A model generated the notes under the pieces. That model saw only the letters and a list, made by a program, of their open reading frames with translations. It ran no database searches and had not been told where the DNA came from. A program made the position numbers and the translations under genes. Positions 1 to 9,533 of a DNA stretch of 64,000 nt are shown one piece after another. The stretch is from Acidobacteriaceae bacterium (lineage in GTDB: Bacteria > Acidobacteriota > Terriglobia > Terriglobales > Acidobacteriaceae). The number at the start of each line of letters is the position of its first letter. Positions within the stretch are counted from its first letter, which is position 1. The DNA lies in NCBI GenBank assembly GCA_030041045.1, contig JASHOQ010000123.1, positions 1 to 64,000 on the forward strand, read 5' to 3'.

Positions 1-822
1 GACCTCGCCGGGATGCGTGGAGGACTGGAGGATGACGGCGCGGAGCCGGCTCAAGGGACGCACCAGCTCGGCGGCCAGGGCGCGGACGCTTTCGACGCGC
101 TGCACCTGCGCGTGGATCTGCGCGGCGGATTCGAACGCAAGAGTGGCCGAGGCGTGTTCCCGTTCAGCGCGCAGTTGAACCAGGCGGCTTTCGCCGCGCG
201 TCGCGAAGAACTCCTGGACGGCCGCGGCTTCCTCCGCATAGCGGGAGTCGGTGCAGCCCTTGTAACAGGGCGCGAGGCACATCTTCATCTCGGAATAGAC
301 GCAGCCGGGATGCGACGGGTCGGGGTTGAGATCGTCGGTGCAGCGGCGCAGGAGGAAGAGCTTGAGGGCTTCTTCGGCGTAGCGCTCGGCGGCGGCGCGG
401 GAAGGGAACGGGCCGTAGGACCAGTCAGCTTCGCGGAGGCTGGGGCGATTCGTCACTACAATGCGTGGATAGGGGTTGCCGCCCAGGAAGCGGACGAAGG
501 CGGGCATGCGGAGGTGCATGCGGTCGAGGACTTTTGCGCCGAAGACCTCTTCGAGGAGCGAAAACTGCGCGAGCAGCGATTCGAATTCCGAGCCGGTGAC
601 CTGGTACTCGATACGGCGCACGCGGCCGGCGAGCTGAAGACGGCGAGGGTGTTTCTCGGAAGGCAAAAGCAGACGATTGAGGCGGCCGCGGAGATTGGGC
701 GTGCGGCCGATGTAGGGCTCATCTTTCACCCCGGCGCCGTAGAGAGCGAAGACGGCGGCTGCGTGAGGGAGTTGGCTCAACGCAGCGCGCGGGTCAGCGG
801 GATCGAAGCGGATCTGTTCCAT
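1..822 (-). CDS. GIY-YIG / UvrC-like endonuclease domain protein, 3' end beyond window
   Basis: Manual minus-strand translation from ATG at 822: MEQIRFDPADPRAALSQLPHAAAVFALYGAGVKDEPYIGRTPNLRGRLNRLLLP...; later CVYSEMKMCLAPCYKGC resembles the UvrC Cys motif. Open to window edge, so absent from the ORF list. Confidence 0.75.
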   Translation of the reverse strand, partial: MEQIRFDPADPRAALSQLPHAAAVFALYGAGVKDEPYIGRTPNLRGRLNRLLLPSEKHPRRLQLAGRVRRIEYQVTGSEFESLLAQFSLLEEVFGAKVLDRMHLRMPAFVRFLGGNPYPRIVVTNRPSLREADWSYGPFPSRAAAERYAEEALKLFLLRRCTDDLNPDPSHPGCVYSEMKMCLAPCYKGCTDSRYAEEAAAVQEFFATRGESRLVQLRAEREHASATLAFESAAQIHAQVQRVESVRALAAELVRPLSRLRAVILQSSTHPGEV

Positions 823-853
823 GGAAGCCACGATGACCCGGCCTATCGTGGGG

Positions 854-896
854 CGTGCTTTCCCAGGTCCCCAAGTGCGAGGGACCTGGGGCACCC
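854..896. repeat. Class-B palindromic element (CGTGCTTTCCC...GGGGCACCC)
   Basis: Perfect 10-bp stem CCCAGGTCCC (862-871)/GGGACCTGGG (881-890), loop caagtgcga. Confidence 0.75.
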
Positions 897-941
897 CGAG
901 GTTATGCTTGGAACGCTCATAAGGCTATGCGGCCTCGGTGA

Positions 942-2366
942 TCATGCTCCTGCCACCGTCATGCCGTCGATGCGCAGGGTGGGCGAGGCGACGGCGCCGC
1001 GGAAGACGAGATCGCTGCCGATGGCAGTTACACTGCGCAGCATCTCGGCCAGATTGCCGGCAATGGTGACCTCTTCGACGGCATGGGTGAGCTGGCCGTT
1101 CTCAATCCAGAGGCCGGTGGCGCCGCGGGAGTAGTCGCCGGTGACCACGTTGACGCCAAAGCCCATGAGACCGGTGACGTAGAAGCCGGCTTGCACGCCG
1201 GCGAGGATCTGCTCTTCCGATTGGGTTCCGGGCACGACGTAGAGATTGCCGCAGCCAATGCCGGGCGTGCCGGCGAGGCCGCGCGAGGCGTTGTGTGTGG
1301 ACTTGAGGCCCAGCTTGCGCGCGGCGTAGGTGTTGAGCAGGTAGGTGCGCAGGACGCCGTTTTCAACGACCACGTTGCGCTGCGAGGGAAGGCCTTCGCC
1401 GTCAAAAGGCGAGGTGCCGAAGCCGCCGGCGCCCGAGGGCAGCAGCAGGGTGTGATCGTCGATGAGGGTGAGCGCGGGCGCGGCGATGGCTTGGCCCAGC
1501 TTGCCGGCGAGGAACGAGGCGCTGCGCCAGACGGCGTCGCCGGAAGCGGCCTCAAAGAGGGAGCCGACGAGGGTGCGGGCGGTTTCCGGCGAGAAGACGA
1601 TGGGCACGCGCTGCGTGGGCACGCGACGCGCGCCGAGGCGGCGGAGGGTCCTGCGCGCTGCTTCTGCCCCAACCGCTTCAGGGCTTTCGAGGAGTGCGAA
1701 GCTCCGCGCGCTGGACCACCAGCCGTCGCGCTGCATTTTGCCGTCGGCATCCATGGCGAGCGGCGCCGCGGCGACGCCGGCGTAACTGGTGCGATAACTC
1801 GAGACGAAACCGTGCGAGTTGGCGAAGACTTTGCGGCCGGTAGCCGCGTCAAAGCTGCCGCCATCGGAGTTGGTGATGCGCGGGTCGGCCGAAAGAGCCG
1901 CGGCCTCGCAGCGGCGCGCCCACTCGATGCGCTCGGGGCCGGAGAGCGAGTAGACGTCGTCGTAGTAAAGGTGCAGATGGTTCTCGCCGGGCAGTGACGC
2001 GCCCGGGCCGGAGCCGGCGACGGCGAATTCCTCGCGTTCGGGAAGGCCGTTGAAGGGGTCTTCTTCCGTGACCTGGGCGAGCGCCAGGGCGCCCTCGACG
2101 AGCTGGCGAATGCCGTCGGCGGTGAGGTCGCTGGTCGACGCCGAGGCCGAGCGTTTCCCCAGGAAGACGCGCAGGCCGAGGGCGCGCGAACCGGATTCCT
2201 TGAGGGTTTCCACCTCGCCCATGCGCACGTTGACGCTGAACTCGTCGCCTTCGCGCAGGACGGCTTCGGCGTCGCTGGCGCCGGCCTGGAGAGCCTGGGC
2301 AACGACGCCGGAGGCGAGGGATTCGAGATCGAGAGCAGCTTCGGCGGATGGCGCGGTATGCGGCAT
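942..2366 (-). CDS. pmbA: TldE/PmbA-type member of the TldD/PmbA family
   Basis: 474 aa; C-terminal G-rich region (GFYVTGLMGFGVNVVTGDYSRGATGLWIENGQLTHAVEEVTIAGNL) typical of PmbA/TldE; no HExxxH. Confidence 0.85.
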   Translation of the reverse strand: MPHTAPSAEAALDLESLASGVVAQALQAGASDAEAVLREGDEFSVNVRMGEVETLKESGSRALGLRVFLGKRSASASTSDLTADGIRQLVEGALALAQVTEEDPFNGLPEREEFAVAGSGPGASLPGENHLHLYYDDVYSLSGPERIEWARRCEAAALSADPRITNSDGGSFDAATGRKVFANSHGFVSSYRTSYAGVAAAPLAMDADGKMQRDGWWSSARSFALLESPEAVGAEAARRTLRRLGARRVPTQRVPIVFSPETARTLVGSLFEAASGDAVWRSASFLAGKLGQAIAAPALTLIDDHTLLLPSGAGGFGTSPFDGEGLPSQRNVVVENGVLRTYLLNTYAARKLGLKSTHNASRGLAGTPGIGCGNLYVVPGTQSEEQILAGVQAGFYVTGLMGFGVNVVTGDYSRGATGLWIENGQLTHAVEEVTIAGNLAEMLRSVTAIGSDLVFRGAVASPTLRIDGMTVAGA

Positions 2367-2391
2367 GGATTCAAACTACCAAATTTCGAGC

Positions 2392-2533
2392 CTGCCCAGG
2401 CGGAGCCTGGGACCACCCACGGATGAGGACCCGTCTGTGGGAACCCGGTGGACGCGGAAAGGATGGGACACGGAAGGGTCCGCTTTCCCACCTTGGCCGC
2501 AAGGACAAGAGATGCGGCCACGATGGGGCAACC
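2392..2533. repeat. Cluster of three palindromic elements (class A at 2413-2447, class B at 2481-2533, plus a short hairpin)
   Basis: CCCAGGC/GCCTGGG (2395-2411); CCCACGGA/TCTGTGGG (2416-2441); TGGCCGCA/TGCGGCCA (2494-2520) with flanks shared with other copies in the window. Confidence 0.7.
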
Positions 2534-2552
2534 ACGGTTTTGCCTGGATTGA

Positions 2553-3332
2553 CTATTTGTAGATGCCGTCGCTCTTGAAGAGCTCGTCGCGGTGGGCGGA
2601 GTCGTCAGTGTCGGAATCGAAGGCCTCAATGCCGAGCGGGTGGGCTTTGACTGCCGCTACGACCGCAGCCTGCACCGTATCGAGGCCCTCCGGAGTGGGC
2701 GTGAGATAGACGATGGCGAATATGCCCGGCGCGGAGGTGTGAATGGCCATGGTGTCGATCTCGTATTCGAGGATGGTGCCATTGGCAAGCTGCTGCTCGA
2801 GCACGGGGACGATCAAGTGCTGGCAGAGATTGTCGAGTGCATCGTCCGGTGCGTTGTCCTTGAGCCGGTACGCGCCGACGTGGGTATATGCATCCTTGTA
2901 GGGGCCGGGCTTCCAGTTGTAGTAATGGCTGACGTAGATGTCGTCCCAGTGCTTGGCGTCGTTGAGGGCGGCGGCGCTGGTGTCAGCGGTGGCGTGGATG
3001 CGGTCGAGGGTCTTGATGAGGCCGGCCATGGACATGGCGGACCACCAGTCGTCGTGGGTTTCGCGGTCGGGCTGGTGGACGAGGGTGAGGTCTCTGCCAT
3101 AGCCGACGATAGTGCCGTCGTCGAGGGCCTTTTGCAGAACGTCATTGACCGGCGCCACGGCCTTGTCCATATCGGGCCATTCGGCGCGGGGCACCTGCCA
3201 GTTGGCGACGTAGGAAAACATGGGCGGCTTTTCTTTCACTTCGGGGGCTTGCGCAGAAGCGGGAAAGGCGTACAGGGCGAGAATGGCGAGTGCGAACAGC
3301 CCCGCGATCATGGTCCAGAACCTTCTGTTCAT
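2553..3332 (-). CDS. Hypothetical exported protein
   Basis: N-terminal signal peptide MNRRFWTMIAGLFALAILALYAFPASAQA; no family recognised. Confidence 0.7.
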   Translation of the reverse strand: MNRRFWTMIAGLFALAILALYAFPASAQAPEVKEKPPMFSYVANWQVPRAEWPDMDKAVAPVNDVLQKALDDGTIVGYGRDLTLVHQPDRETHDDWWSAMSMAGLIKTLDRIHATADTSAAALNDAKHWDDIYVSHYYNWKPGPYKDAYTHVGAYRLKDNAPDDALDNLCQHLIVPVLEQQLANGTILEYEIDTMAIHTSAPGIFAIVYLTPTPEGLDTVQAAVVAAVKAHPLGIEAFDSDTDDSAHRDELFKSDGIYK

Positions 3333-3521
3333 AGTCGTGCTCCAGGGTTTGGATTTGGCCAGTGAGGATTGGGGGATGGCGGGGCAAGTATACAGCAGGG
3401 GTTTGGGGCGTCCGGCGGAGATATTTGCGAATGGAGGATGCGTGGGCCAAATGCGGCGATGTTGTGCGGAAATGGAGAGAGATGAGACCTAAGTGGTTGT
3501 GCGATGCTGGTTGAATCCCGG

Positions 3522-3680
3522 GCTGGGTTCCTTCGCCCCTACGGGGCTGGGATGTTTTCTGGCAGGTTTCCCAGGGCTGCCCCTTCCCCTTCCCCCTCGG
3601 CGTTGCTCGGGGTCAGGGTCGGGGTTGCCCTGGGCTAACTTCTATCGCCCCCTCCCGGGGGCTGGCGCGATGGCAGACGG
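3522..3680. repeat. Hairpin cluster related to 45677-45830 (family C)
   Basis: GGCTGGGTTCCTTCGCCCCTACGGGGCTGGG and GCCCTGGGCTAACTTCTATCGCCCCCTCCCGGGGGCT; shared linkers with different self-complementary stems. Confidence 0.55.
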
Positions 3681-3766
3681 CGATTGTCACGCGCTCAGCC
3701 CGAGACCTGAAACTCAGGCGAGCTCGTGAAAGCGCTACGATGAGAGCTCGCCAGGAACGACTGCAG

Positions 3767-3820
3767 GTCCTTCGGCTTCGGTCGTCCGCATTGGCGGACG
3801 ACCTTCGCTCAGGATGACAG
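3767..3820. repeat. Family D palindromic element (GGTCCTTCG...CCTTCGCTCAGGATGACAG)
   Basis: Perfect stem GTCGTCCGC (3781-3789)/GCGGACGAC (3794-3802); flanks match 13555-13599. Confidence 0.7.
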
Positions 3821-3856
3821 AGCTGCAGTTGGGCGGATGCTTTGGATGGAGGAGCG

Positions 3857-5335
3857 CTAGCGGCCGGTACCGCCGACGGTCATCTTGTCGAGCTTGACGG
3901 TGGGCATGCCCACGCCGACGGGGACGGATTGGCCATCTTTGCCGCAGGTGCCAATGCCTTCGTCGAGCTTGAGATCGTTGCCGACCATGGAGACATATTT
4001 CAGCGCTTCGGGGCCGTTGCCGATGAGCGTGGCGTCGCGGACGGGCGCGGTGACTTTGCCGTCTTCAATGAGGTAGGCCTCGGAGGCGGAGAAGACGAAT
4101 TTGCCGTTGGTGATGTCCACCTGGCCGCCGCCGAAGTTGACGGCGTAGAGGCCGCGCCTGACGCTGCGCAGAATGTCTTCGGGGTCGTCGTCGCCGGCGA
4201 GCATGTAAGTGTTGGTCATGCGCGGCATGGGGATGGCCTGGTAGCTCTCGCGGCGGCCGGAGCCGGTGTTGGGCATGTTCATGAGGCGGGCGGAGAGCTT
4301 GTCAGAGAGGTAGCCTTTGAGGACGCCGTTTTCGATGAGAACATTTTCCTGCGTGGCCGTGCCCTCGTCGTCCACGTTGAGGGAGCCGCGGCGGCCGGGC
4401 ATGGCGCCGTTGTCGACCACAGTGACTTTGGGGCTGGCGACGGATTGACCGACGAGGCCGGTAAAAGCGGAGGTCTTTTTGCGGTTGAAATCGGCTTCGA
4501 GGCCGTGGCCGACGGCTTCATGAAGCAAAATTCCGGGCCAGCCGGGACCGAGGACCACCTGCATCTCGCCTGCGGGCGCGGGCACGGCGCCGAGCTGGAG
4601 GATGGCGCCGCGGGCGGCTTCCTGCGCGAGGCCCTCGGGGCTTTTACTCCCTGTAAATTGTTCCAGGTCCGCGCGACCGCCGCCGCCGGCAACGCCACGG
4701 GTGGTGATGGCGCCGTCTTTGGCGATGACGAAGACGTTGAGACGGCAGAGGGGCTGGGTGTCGGAGGCAAAGGCGCCGTCAGAGGCGGCGATGAGGATGC
4801 GGCGCAGCTCTTCGGCGTAAGAGGCGCGGACCTGGACGATGCGCGGGTCATAGGCGCGGGCGGCGCGGTCGGCGCGGAGGATGAGCTCGAGGCGGGCGGC
4901 GAGCGAGAGCGAGAAGCCGCCGAGGGGGACGGGGTAGAGATTGGGGGTGGTGGTCTCAGTGAAACCCTGGACGGGCTGTTTGGCCGGGCCGGAGGCGATG
5001 AGCGCGGCGGTGCGGGCGGCGTGGAGCAGACGGTCGGGCGAAAGATTGTCAGTATAGGCGTAGCCGGTGCGCTCGCCGGAAAGGACGCGGATGCCGCAGC
5101 CGGCGCTGGTGCCCTGGCTGGCGGATTTGACGATCTGCTCGTCGACGCCCAGAGCCGTGGCCGTAACCGATTCGAAATAAAGATCGGCGTAGTCGCCGCC
5201 GGCGGAAAGCGCCTCACCCAGGCAACGCTCAAGCAGGCGCTCGGTGATGCCGAACTTCTCAAAAAAGTAGCGGCGATGACTCGGATTTTGACTCGAAAAC
5301 TGACTCGAAAGTGGCAGGGGATCCGCGGCGGACAT
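3857..5335 (-). CDS. tldD: TldD family metalloprotease
   Basis: Contains HEAVGHGLEADFNRKKTSAF zinc motif and GRRGSLNVDDEGTATQENVLIENGVLKGYLSD; start set at MSAADPLPL (5335) rather than the ORF start at 5485. Confidence 0.9.
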   Translation of the reverse strand: MSAADPLPLSSQFSSQNPSHRRYFFEKFGITERLLERCLGEALSAGGDYADLYFESVTATALGVDEQIVKSASQGTSAGCGIRVLSGERTGYAYTDNLSPDRLLHAARTAALIASGPAKQPVQGFTETTTPNLYPVPLGGFSLSLAARLELILRADRAARAYDPRIVQVRASYAEELRRILIAASDGAFASDTQPLCRLNVFVIAKDGAITTRGVAGGGGRADLEQFTGSKSPEGLAQEAARGAILQLGAVPAPAGEMQVVLGPGWPGILLHEAVGHGLEADFNRKKTSAFTGLVGQSVASPKVTVVDNGAMPGRRGSLNVDDEGTATQENVLIENGVLKGYLSDKLSARLMNMPNTGSGRRESYQAIPMPRMTNTYMLAGDDDPEDILRSVRRGLYAVNFGGGQVDITNGKFVFSASEAYLIEDGKVTAPVRDATLIGNGPEALKYVSMVGNDLKLDEGIGTCGKDGQSVPVGVGMPTVKLDKMTVGGTGR

Positions 5336-5483
5336 CGTAATCCCAGTGTACGCCGGATGCGTCTTACTCTCTAGTTCCGGCCAGCTCCCGTAAACGCGCC
5401 GATTCCTTAGCGAGGTTTCCTTTTGGATTCGGGCTTTGGAAGCGGGCGCCGGCCGAGATCGAGTCCATGTTAGGATGCAACCC

Positions 5484-5588
5484 ATGAAGAGGATTCTGGC
5501 AGTTCTGCTGCTCCTGGCTGTGGTGGCTACGCCCGCCGCGTTTGCCCATCACCGCCATCATCACCATCATCATCATCACCCCGCATAG
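5484..5588 (+). CDS. 34-aa exported His-rich mini-protein
   Basis: Manual translation ATG..TAG: MKRILAVLLLLAVVATPAAFAHHRHHHHHHHHPA; below the 60-aa ORF cutoff. Confidence 0.6.
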   Translation: MKRILAVLLLLAVVATPAAFAHHRHHHHHHHHPA

Positions 5589-5725
5589 GGCGGGAGCAAG
5601 GCGCGGGGGAGAACGAGCAAGTTTCGTTAGCGGTCGCGGTGTATCTCCGCGCGAGATGGCGATCATCTCCAAAAACAATAAGGGAAGCAACGGGGAGGCC
5701 GCGGAGCCGTGGTAAGGTTTTTGCC

Positions 5726-6256
5726 ATGGCTGACCGCGATGAGTTGCGCTATCCCGTGGGCCGCTTTCAGAAAGCCGGGCCGAGCGGGCCGGGCGAACGC
5801 GCCCAACAGATGGAGACACTGCGCCAGCTTCCCGAGCGGCTGCGCGTAGCCGTGAAGGGATTGAACGAGGCGCAGCTGGACACGCCCTACCGCGAAGGCG
5901 GATGGACGGTGCGGCAGGTGGTGCACCACTTCGCCGATAGCCACGCGAACTCGTACATCCGGTTCAAGCTGGCGCTCACGGAAGACTGGCCCACGGTGAA
6001 ACCGTACGACGAGGCGGCGTGGGCGCGGCTCAAGGACAGCCTGCTGCCGATTGATGGACCGCTGGTGTTCGTTGAGGCGCTGCACGCGCGCTGGGTGGCG
6101 TTGCTCGAATCGCTTGCGGAGAACGATTTCGAGCGGGGATACAACCATCTGGTGAACGGGCGGCAGAGCCTGGGCGAGGCGCTGGCGTTCTACGCCTGGC
6201 ACTCGAGCCACCACACCGCGCACATTACCAGCTTGCGCGCGCGCATGGGGTGGTGA
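5726..6256 (+). CDS. DinB/YfiT-like putative metal-dependent hydrolase (bacillithiol-transferase-like fold)
   Basis: YPVGRFQ...WTVRQVVHHFADSHANSYIRFKLALTED...YAWHSSHHTAHITSLRARMGW; His residues typical of DinB_2/YfiT. Confidence 0.85.
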   Translation: MADRDELRYPVGRFQKAGPSGPGERAQQMETLRQLPERLRVAVKGLNEAQLDTPYREGGWTVRQVVHHFADSHANSYIRFKLALTEDWPTVKPYDEAAWARLKDSLLPIDGPLVFVEALHARWVALLESLAENDFERGYNHLVNGRQSLGEALAFYAWHSSHHTAHITSLRARMGW

Positions 6257-6265
6257 GAGGGGCGC

Positions 6266-7876
6266 ATGGCTGCCGGCACGGAGTCGGCGAGCGCGGCGCG
6301 GCTGGCCGAAATCATCGCCAATTATGTGGAAGAACACCCGGCGGCGGCGCTGCTCGAGGATGGGCGCGTGCTGTTCGATATGCGGCGGACGCGCTACTCG
6401 GTGAAAGAGTCGCATGGGCGCTGCCTGCTCGAACTGTGGAATGAGGAGCGCAACCTGGTGCGCACGGTGGTGGAAGTGAAGGAGCGCGCCGCGAGCCTGC
6501 GCCTGATGACGCGGCGCATGGGCGCGAGCCGAGCGCAGGCGCTGGACATGGTTCCGACGAGCGACCGGCGCACGCCCACGGCGCGCGAAGCGGCGCGGCG
6601 CGGCTATCAGCGGGTGCTCGAGCGGGCGCTGGCGCGGCATTTTGTCGGAGCGAAGGTGGATGGGCTGCGCTCGGCGATGGATCTGGAGCACAGCTTTGGA
6701 CCAGCATATGTGCGCGGGCGGCTGCTGCGGGGGACCTCGGCTGATGCGGTGATCGGCGTGGGCGCGGCAGAATCCGCGGCGATGGTGGACGGCGTGCTGA
6801 CGCTGGGCATCCTGTGGCTGGATTTTTGCCGCGAGAAGAGCGACGGGCGGCGGCACTTTGGCGGGCTCAAGGTAGTTGTCCCGGCCGGAGCGTGGCGGAC
6901 GACGGCAGAACGCATGGCGTGGGTGAATGCGCGCGCGGCCGCATTCGAGCTGTACACGCTGGATGAGCGCAGCGAAGAACTGGAGCCGGTGGATTTTCGC
7001 GACACGGGCAATCTGGAGTCGCGGCTGACACATGCCTTTTCAGCCAGCGCGGCGCTGGAGCGCTGTCACACGGGAATTGACCGGCTGATGGCGCTCGTTC
7101 CCGAGGCGGCGCGGGAACGCGTGGAGATAGGTGCGAACTCGGCCACGGAAGTGGGCCTGCGGCTGCACGGCCTGGAATTTGCGCGGGTGCGGCAGATGGC
7201 GGCGGCGAGCGGGTTTGCGCGGATGGAGGAACTGAGCTTTGGCGCGGGCGCGAACGAAACGCCGCTGACGGAAGAGAACGAGGAGGCATGCCGCGCGCTG
7301 CTGGCGCGGCTGTTCACGAGCCGGCACGCGAATGGGACGCACAACGATGCGCTCTACCGGATGCAGCCCGAGCGCTGGCTGGAAAGCGAGATGCGGGCGG
7401 GGCTGGAGCGCGTGTTTCCGGGCCTGCGCCGCGACCTTGTCTATGCGCAGGTGCCGGCTCTTTCCACGGGCGAGCGCGGCATGCTGGATCTGCTGACGCT
7501 CGACGGCAGCGGGCGGCTGGCGGTGCTGGAGTTGAAGGCCGAGGAGGACCTGCATCTGCCGCTGCAGGCACTCGACTACTGGATTCGTGTGCGCGCGCTG
7601 AATGCGGACAGAAAGGTTGCGCCGGGCGGCACCAGGCCAGGAAATGCGGGCGCGCTTTCGGCCTTTGAGCGGGAAGGATACTTTGCCGGAGCGGAGGTGT
7701 CGCCGCTCGACCCGCGGCTGCTGCTTGCCGGCCCGGCGTTGCGCATCCATCCGGCAAACGAGACCGTGCTGCGCTATTTTTCGCCGCAGGTGGAGTGGGA
7801 GCTGGCGGCGCTGGGCGAGCATTGGCGGCGGGAGCTGAAGGTGGTGTACAGGAAGAGGGCAGGGAACAGGGAATAG
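6266..7876 (+). CDS. Uncharacterised protein with C-terminal PD-(D/E)XK nuclease-like domain
   Basis: GERGMLDLLTLDGSGRLAVLELKAEEDLHLPLQALDYWIRV matches D-x(n)-ExK plus QxxxY-type core; stop codon lies within a heptamer array. Confidence 0.65.
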   Translation: MAAGTESASAARLAEIIANYVEEHPAAALLEDGRVLFDMRRTRYSVKESHGRCLLELWNEERNLVRTVVEVKERAASLRLMTRRMGASRAQALDMVPTSDRRTPTAREAARRGYQRVLERALARHFVGAKVDGLRSAMDLEHSFGPAYVRGRLLRGTSADAVIGVGAAESAAMVDGVLTLGILWLDFCREKSDGRRHFGGLKVVVPAGAWRTTAERMAWVNARAAAFELYTLDERSEELEPVDFRDTGNLESRLTHAFSASAALERCHTGIDRLMALVPEAARERVEIGANSATEVGLRLHGLEFARVRQMAAASGFARMEELSFGAGANETPLTEENEEACRALLARLFTSRHANGTHNDALYRMQPERWLESEMRAGLERVFPGLRRDLVYAQVPALSTGERGMLDLLTLDGSGRLAVLELKAEEDLHLPLQALDYWIRVRALNADRKVAPGGTRPGNAGALSAFEREGYFAGAEVSPLDPRLLLAGPALRIHPANETVLRYFSPQVEWELAALGEHWRRELKVVYRKRAGNRE

Positions 7877-7925
7877 GGAACAGGGATCAGGGAATAGGGA
7901 ATAGGGAATAGGGAATAGGGAAGGG
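7856..7925 (+). repeat. Heptameric AGGGNNN array, G-rich on + strand
   Basis: gggcagggaacagggaatagggaacagggatcagggaatagggaatagggaatagggaataggg; lies between convergent genes. Confidence 0.9.
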
Positions 7926-7940
7926 CTCGCGAGGAGTTTT

Positions 7941-9533
7941 TCACTCGTGCTGGTCGCCGATGAGCTCGCCGGCAGCGGCGGCTTTGGCGATCCAGTAAGC
8001 GCGCTCCGCGTCTTCGGCGGCGAGGTTCAAGGTTCCGGTGGACGCGTAGGTGGAGAGGCAGGGGTCGGTGAAGTCGTTGCCGCTTGCGGAGTTGCCGGGG
8101 TAGGTCATGCTGAGGGCGCTGCCCCAGAAGTCGGCGGCGACGGGTTTGTTCTGCGCATTGGGGATCACGAGGCCGCCGGCGGATGCGGTGACGGTGTCGT
8201 TAAAGAAGAGTGCCGGGCCCGATTGGTATTCGTCCCAAATGGATGCGGCGTTGGCGTAGGTCATGGCAAACCATGCGCCGGGGGCGTCCTGACCGCAGGA
8301 GACGATGCGGTTGCCGGAGGCGGTGACGTCGTGGCCGTTGGAGATGACGACGCCGGAGCCGGCGGTGTGAACGACGGAGTTGTCTGCAAAGAGGGCGAAG
8401 GCGGTGACGGGCTGGGCGCTGCCGCCGTCGGCGATGATGCCGGCGCCGGTGTAGTTGGTGGGAGCCGAGGGCGAGGAGTTGCCTTCAATGTAGTTGTCGT
8501 GCACCCAGATGGGCTCGCCGGGCGCGCCCTGGGTGCGGAAGATGTTGACGACGTCTTCGACCGAGCTCTGGCCCATGGTCTGTACGATCTTGTTCCAGCC
8601 AATCTCTGCGCCTTCGGGGGCGACAACTTCTGCCAGGATGACGAAGTGGCCGAGATCGGGACGTTCCGCGAGCAGGCCGCCCTGGCCGTCGCTCGCGCGG
8701 TCTTCGAGATTGAAGGCCAGATTGTTGAGAACCTGGAGCGTGGAAACCGTGGAGCCGGCGGCGTAGACGCCGAAGCTGACGCCGGTGATGGTGCAATTGC
8801 GGACAACGAGCGAGGCGATGCTGGTTGCGGAGACGAAGGCGCCACGCTGAAGACCTTCGACGCCGGGATCGAGGGCCGTGGCGGTGACGTTGTCGATAGT
8901 GACGTGGGCGCCGGCAGATGCGCCGGCGGCCGAGCCTTCGATGCGAATGAGCGTGCCGCGGCTGGTGATGGTGGAATCTTCGATGATGACGGGTTCGTCG
9001 GTGGCGATGGTGACGGCGGGCGTGTCGGGCGAGTCGCTGTTCCAGTTGCCGGAATAAGTGCCGCCGCTGGAAATGGTGATGGGTCCGGAGACGGCTTGGG
9101 GAATGACGATGACGACGGCCTGCGCGGTCAGCGCACCGCAGGCGACGGAGACAGTGGCGTTGCCGGCCTGCCGGCCTTGAAATTCTTCCTCGCCGGCGAA
9201 GGAGAGGACGGAAGGGTTGGATGTGGACCAGGCGCAGGCGGCTGCGTTGTCAGCGCCGGTGAGGGTGAACGGGATGGTCTGCCACGCCTGGATGGTGGCG
9301 CTTGCGGGGGCAAGAGACAGCGGATCCGGCGGTGGTGCGGGCGTGGAGATGGGGGCGGGATGCGCGACCGATGGGCCGGTGACGAGCGAAGCGGAGCATC
9401 CCAGGATGAAACCAAGCGGGACGAGGAAAAGCGCGAGCAGAGAAGCGGCTGTGCATCGGGTTGCCGAAATCGTGGAAAGGGCGGCGCGCGGCGATTGGTT
9501 GAAAGCGGGGGAGCGAAATGGAACAGTGAGCAC
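7941..9533 (-). CDS. Lipoprotein with Ig-like and right-handed parallel beta-helix domains
   Basis: Lipobox-like LGFILGCSA; GGTYSGNW..., VTIDNVTATALDPG, LVVRNCTITGVSFGVYA repeats, GSGVVISNGHDVTASGNRIVSCG. Confidence 0.75.
   Translation of the reverse strand: MLTVPFRSPAFNQSPRAALSTISATRCTAASLLALFLVPLGFILGCSASLVTGPSVAHPAPISTPAPPPDPLSLAPASATIQAWQTIPFTLTGADNAAACAWSTSNPSVLSFAGEEEFQGRQAGNATVSVACGALTAQAVVIVIPQAVSGPITISSGGTYSGNWNSDSPDTPAVTIATDEPVIIEDSTITSRGTLIRIEGSAAGASAGAHVTIDNVTATALDPGVEGLQRGAFVSATSIASLVVRNCTITGVSFGVYAAGSTVSTLQVLNNLAFNLEDRASDGQGGLLAERPDLGHFVILAEVVAPEGAEIGWNKIVQTMGQSSVEDVVNIFRTQGAPGEPIWVHDNYIEGNSSPSAPTNYTGAGIIADGGSAQPVTAFALFADNSVVHTAGSGVVISNGHDVTASGNRIVSCGQDAPGAWFAMTYANAASIWDEYQSGPALFFNDTVTASAGGLVIPNAQNKPVAADFWGSALSMTYPGNSASGNDFTDPCLSTYASTGTLNLAAEDAERAYWIAKAAAAGELIGDQHE

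Noticed and set aside
13-1134. Long + strand ORF (373 aa)
   Set aside because: Low-complexity antisense shadow of the UvrC-like and pmbA genes; no family signal.
3842-5374. Long + strand ORF (510 aa)
   Set aside because: Antisense to tldD; Gly/Ala/Asp/Glu-rich composition typical of high-GC shadow ORFs.
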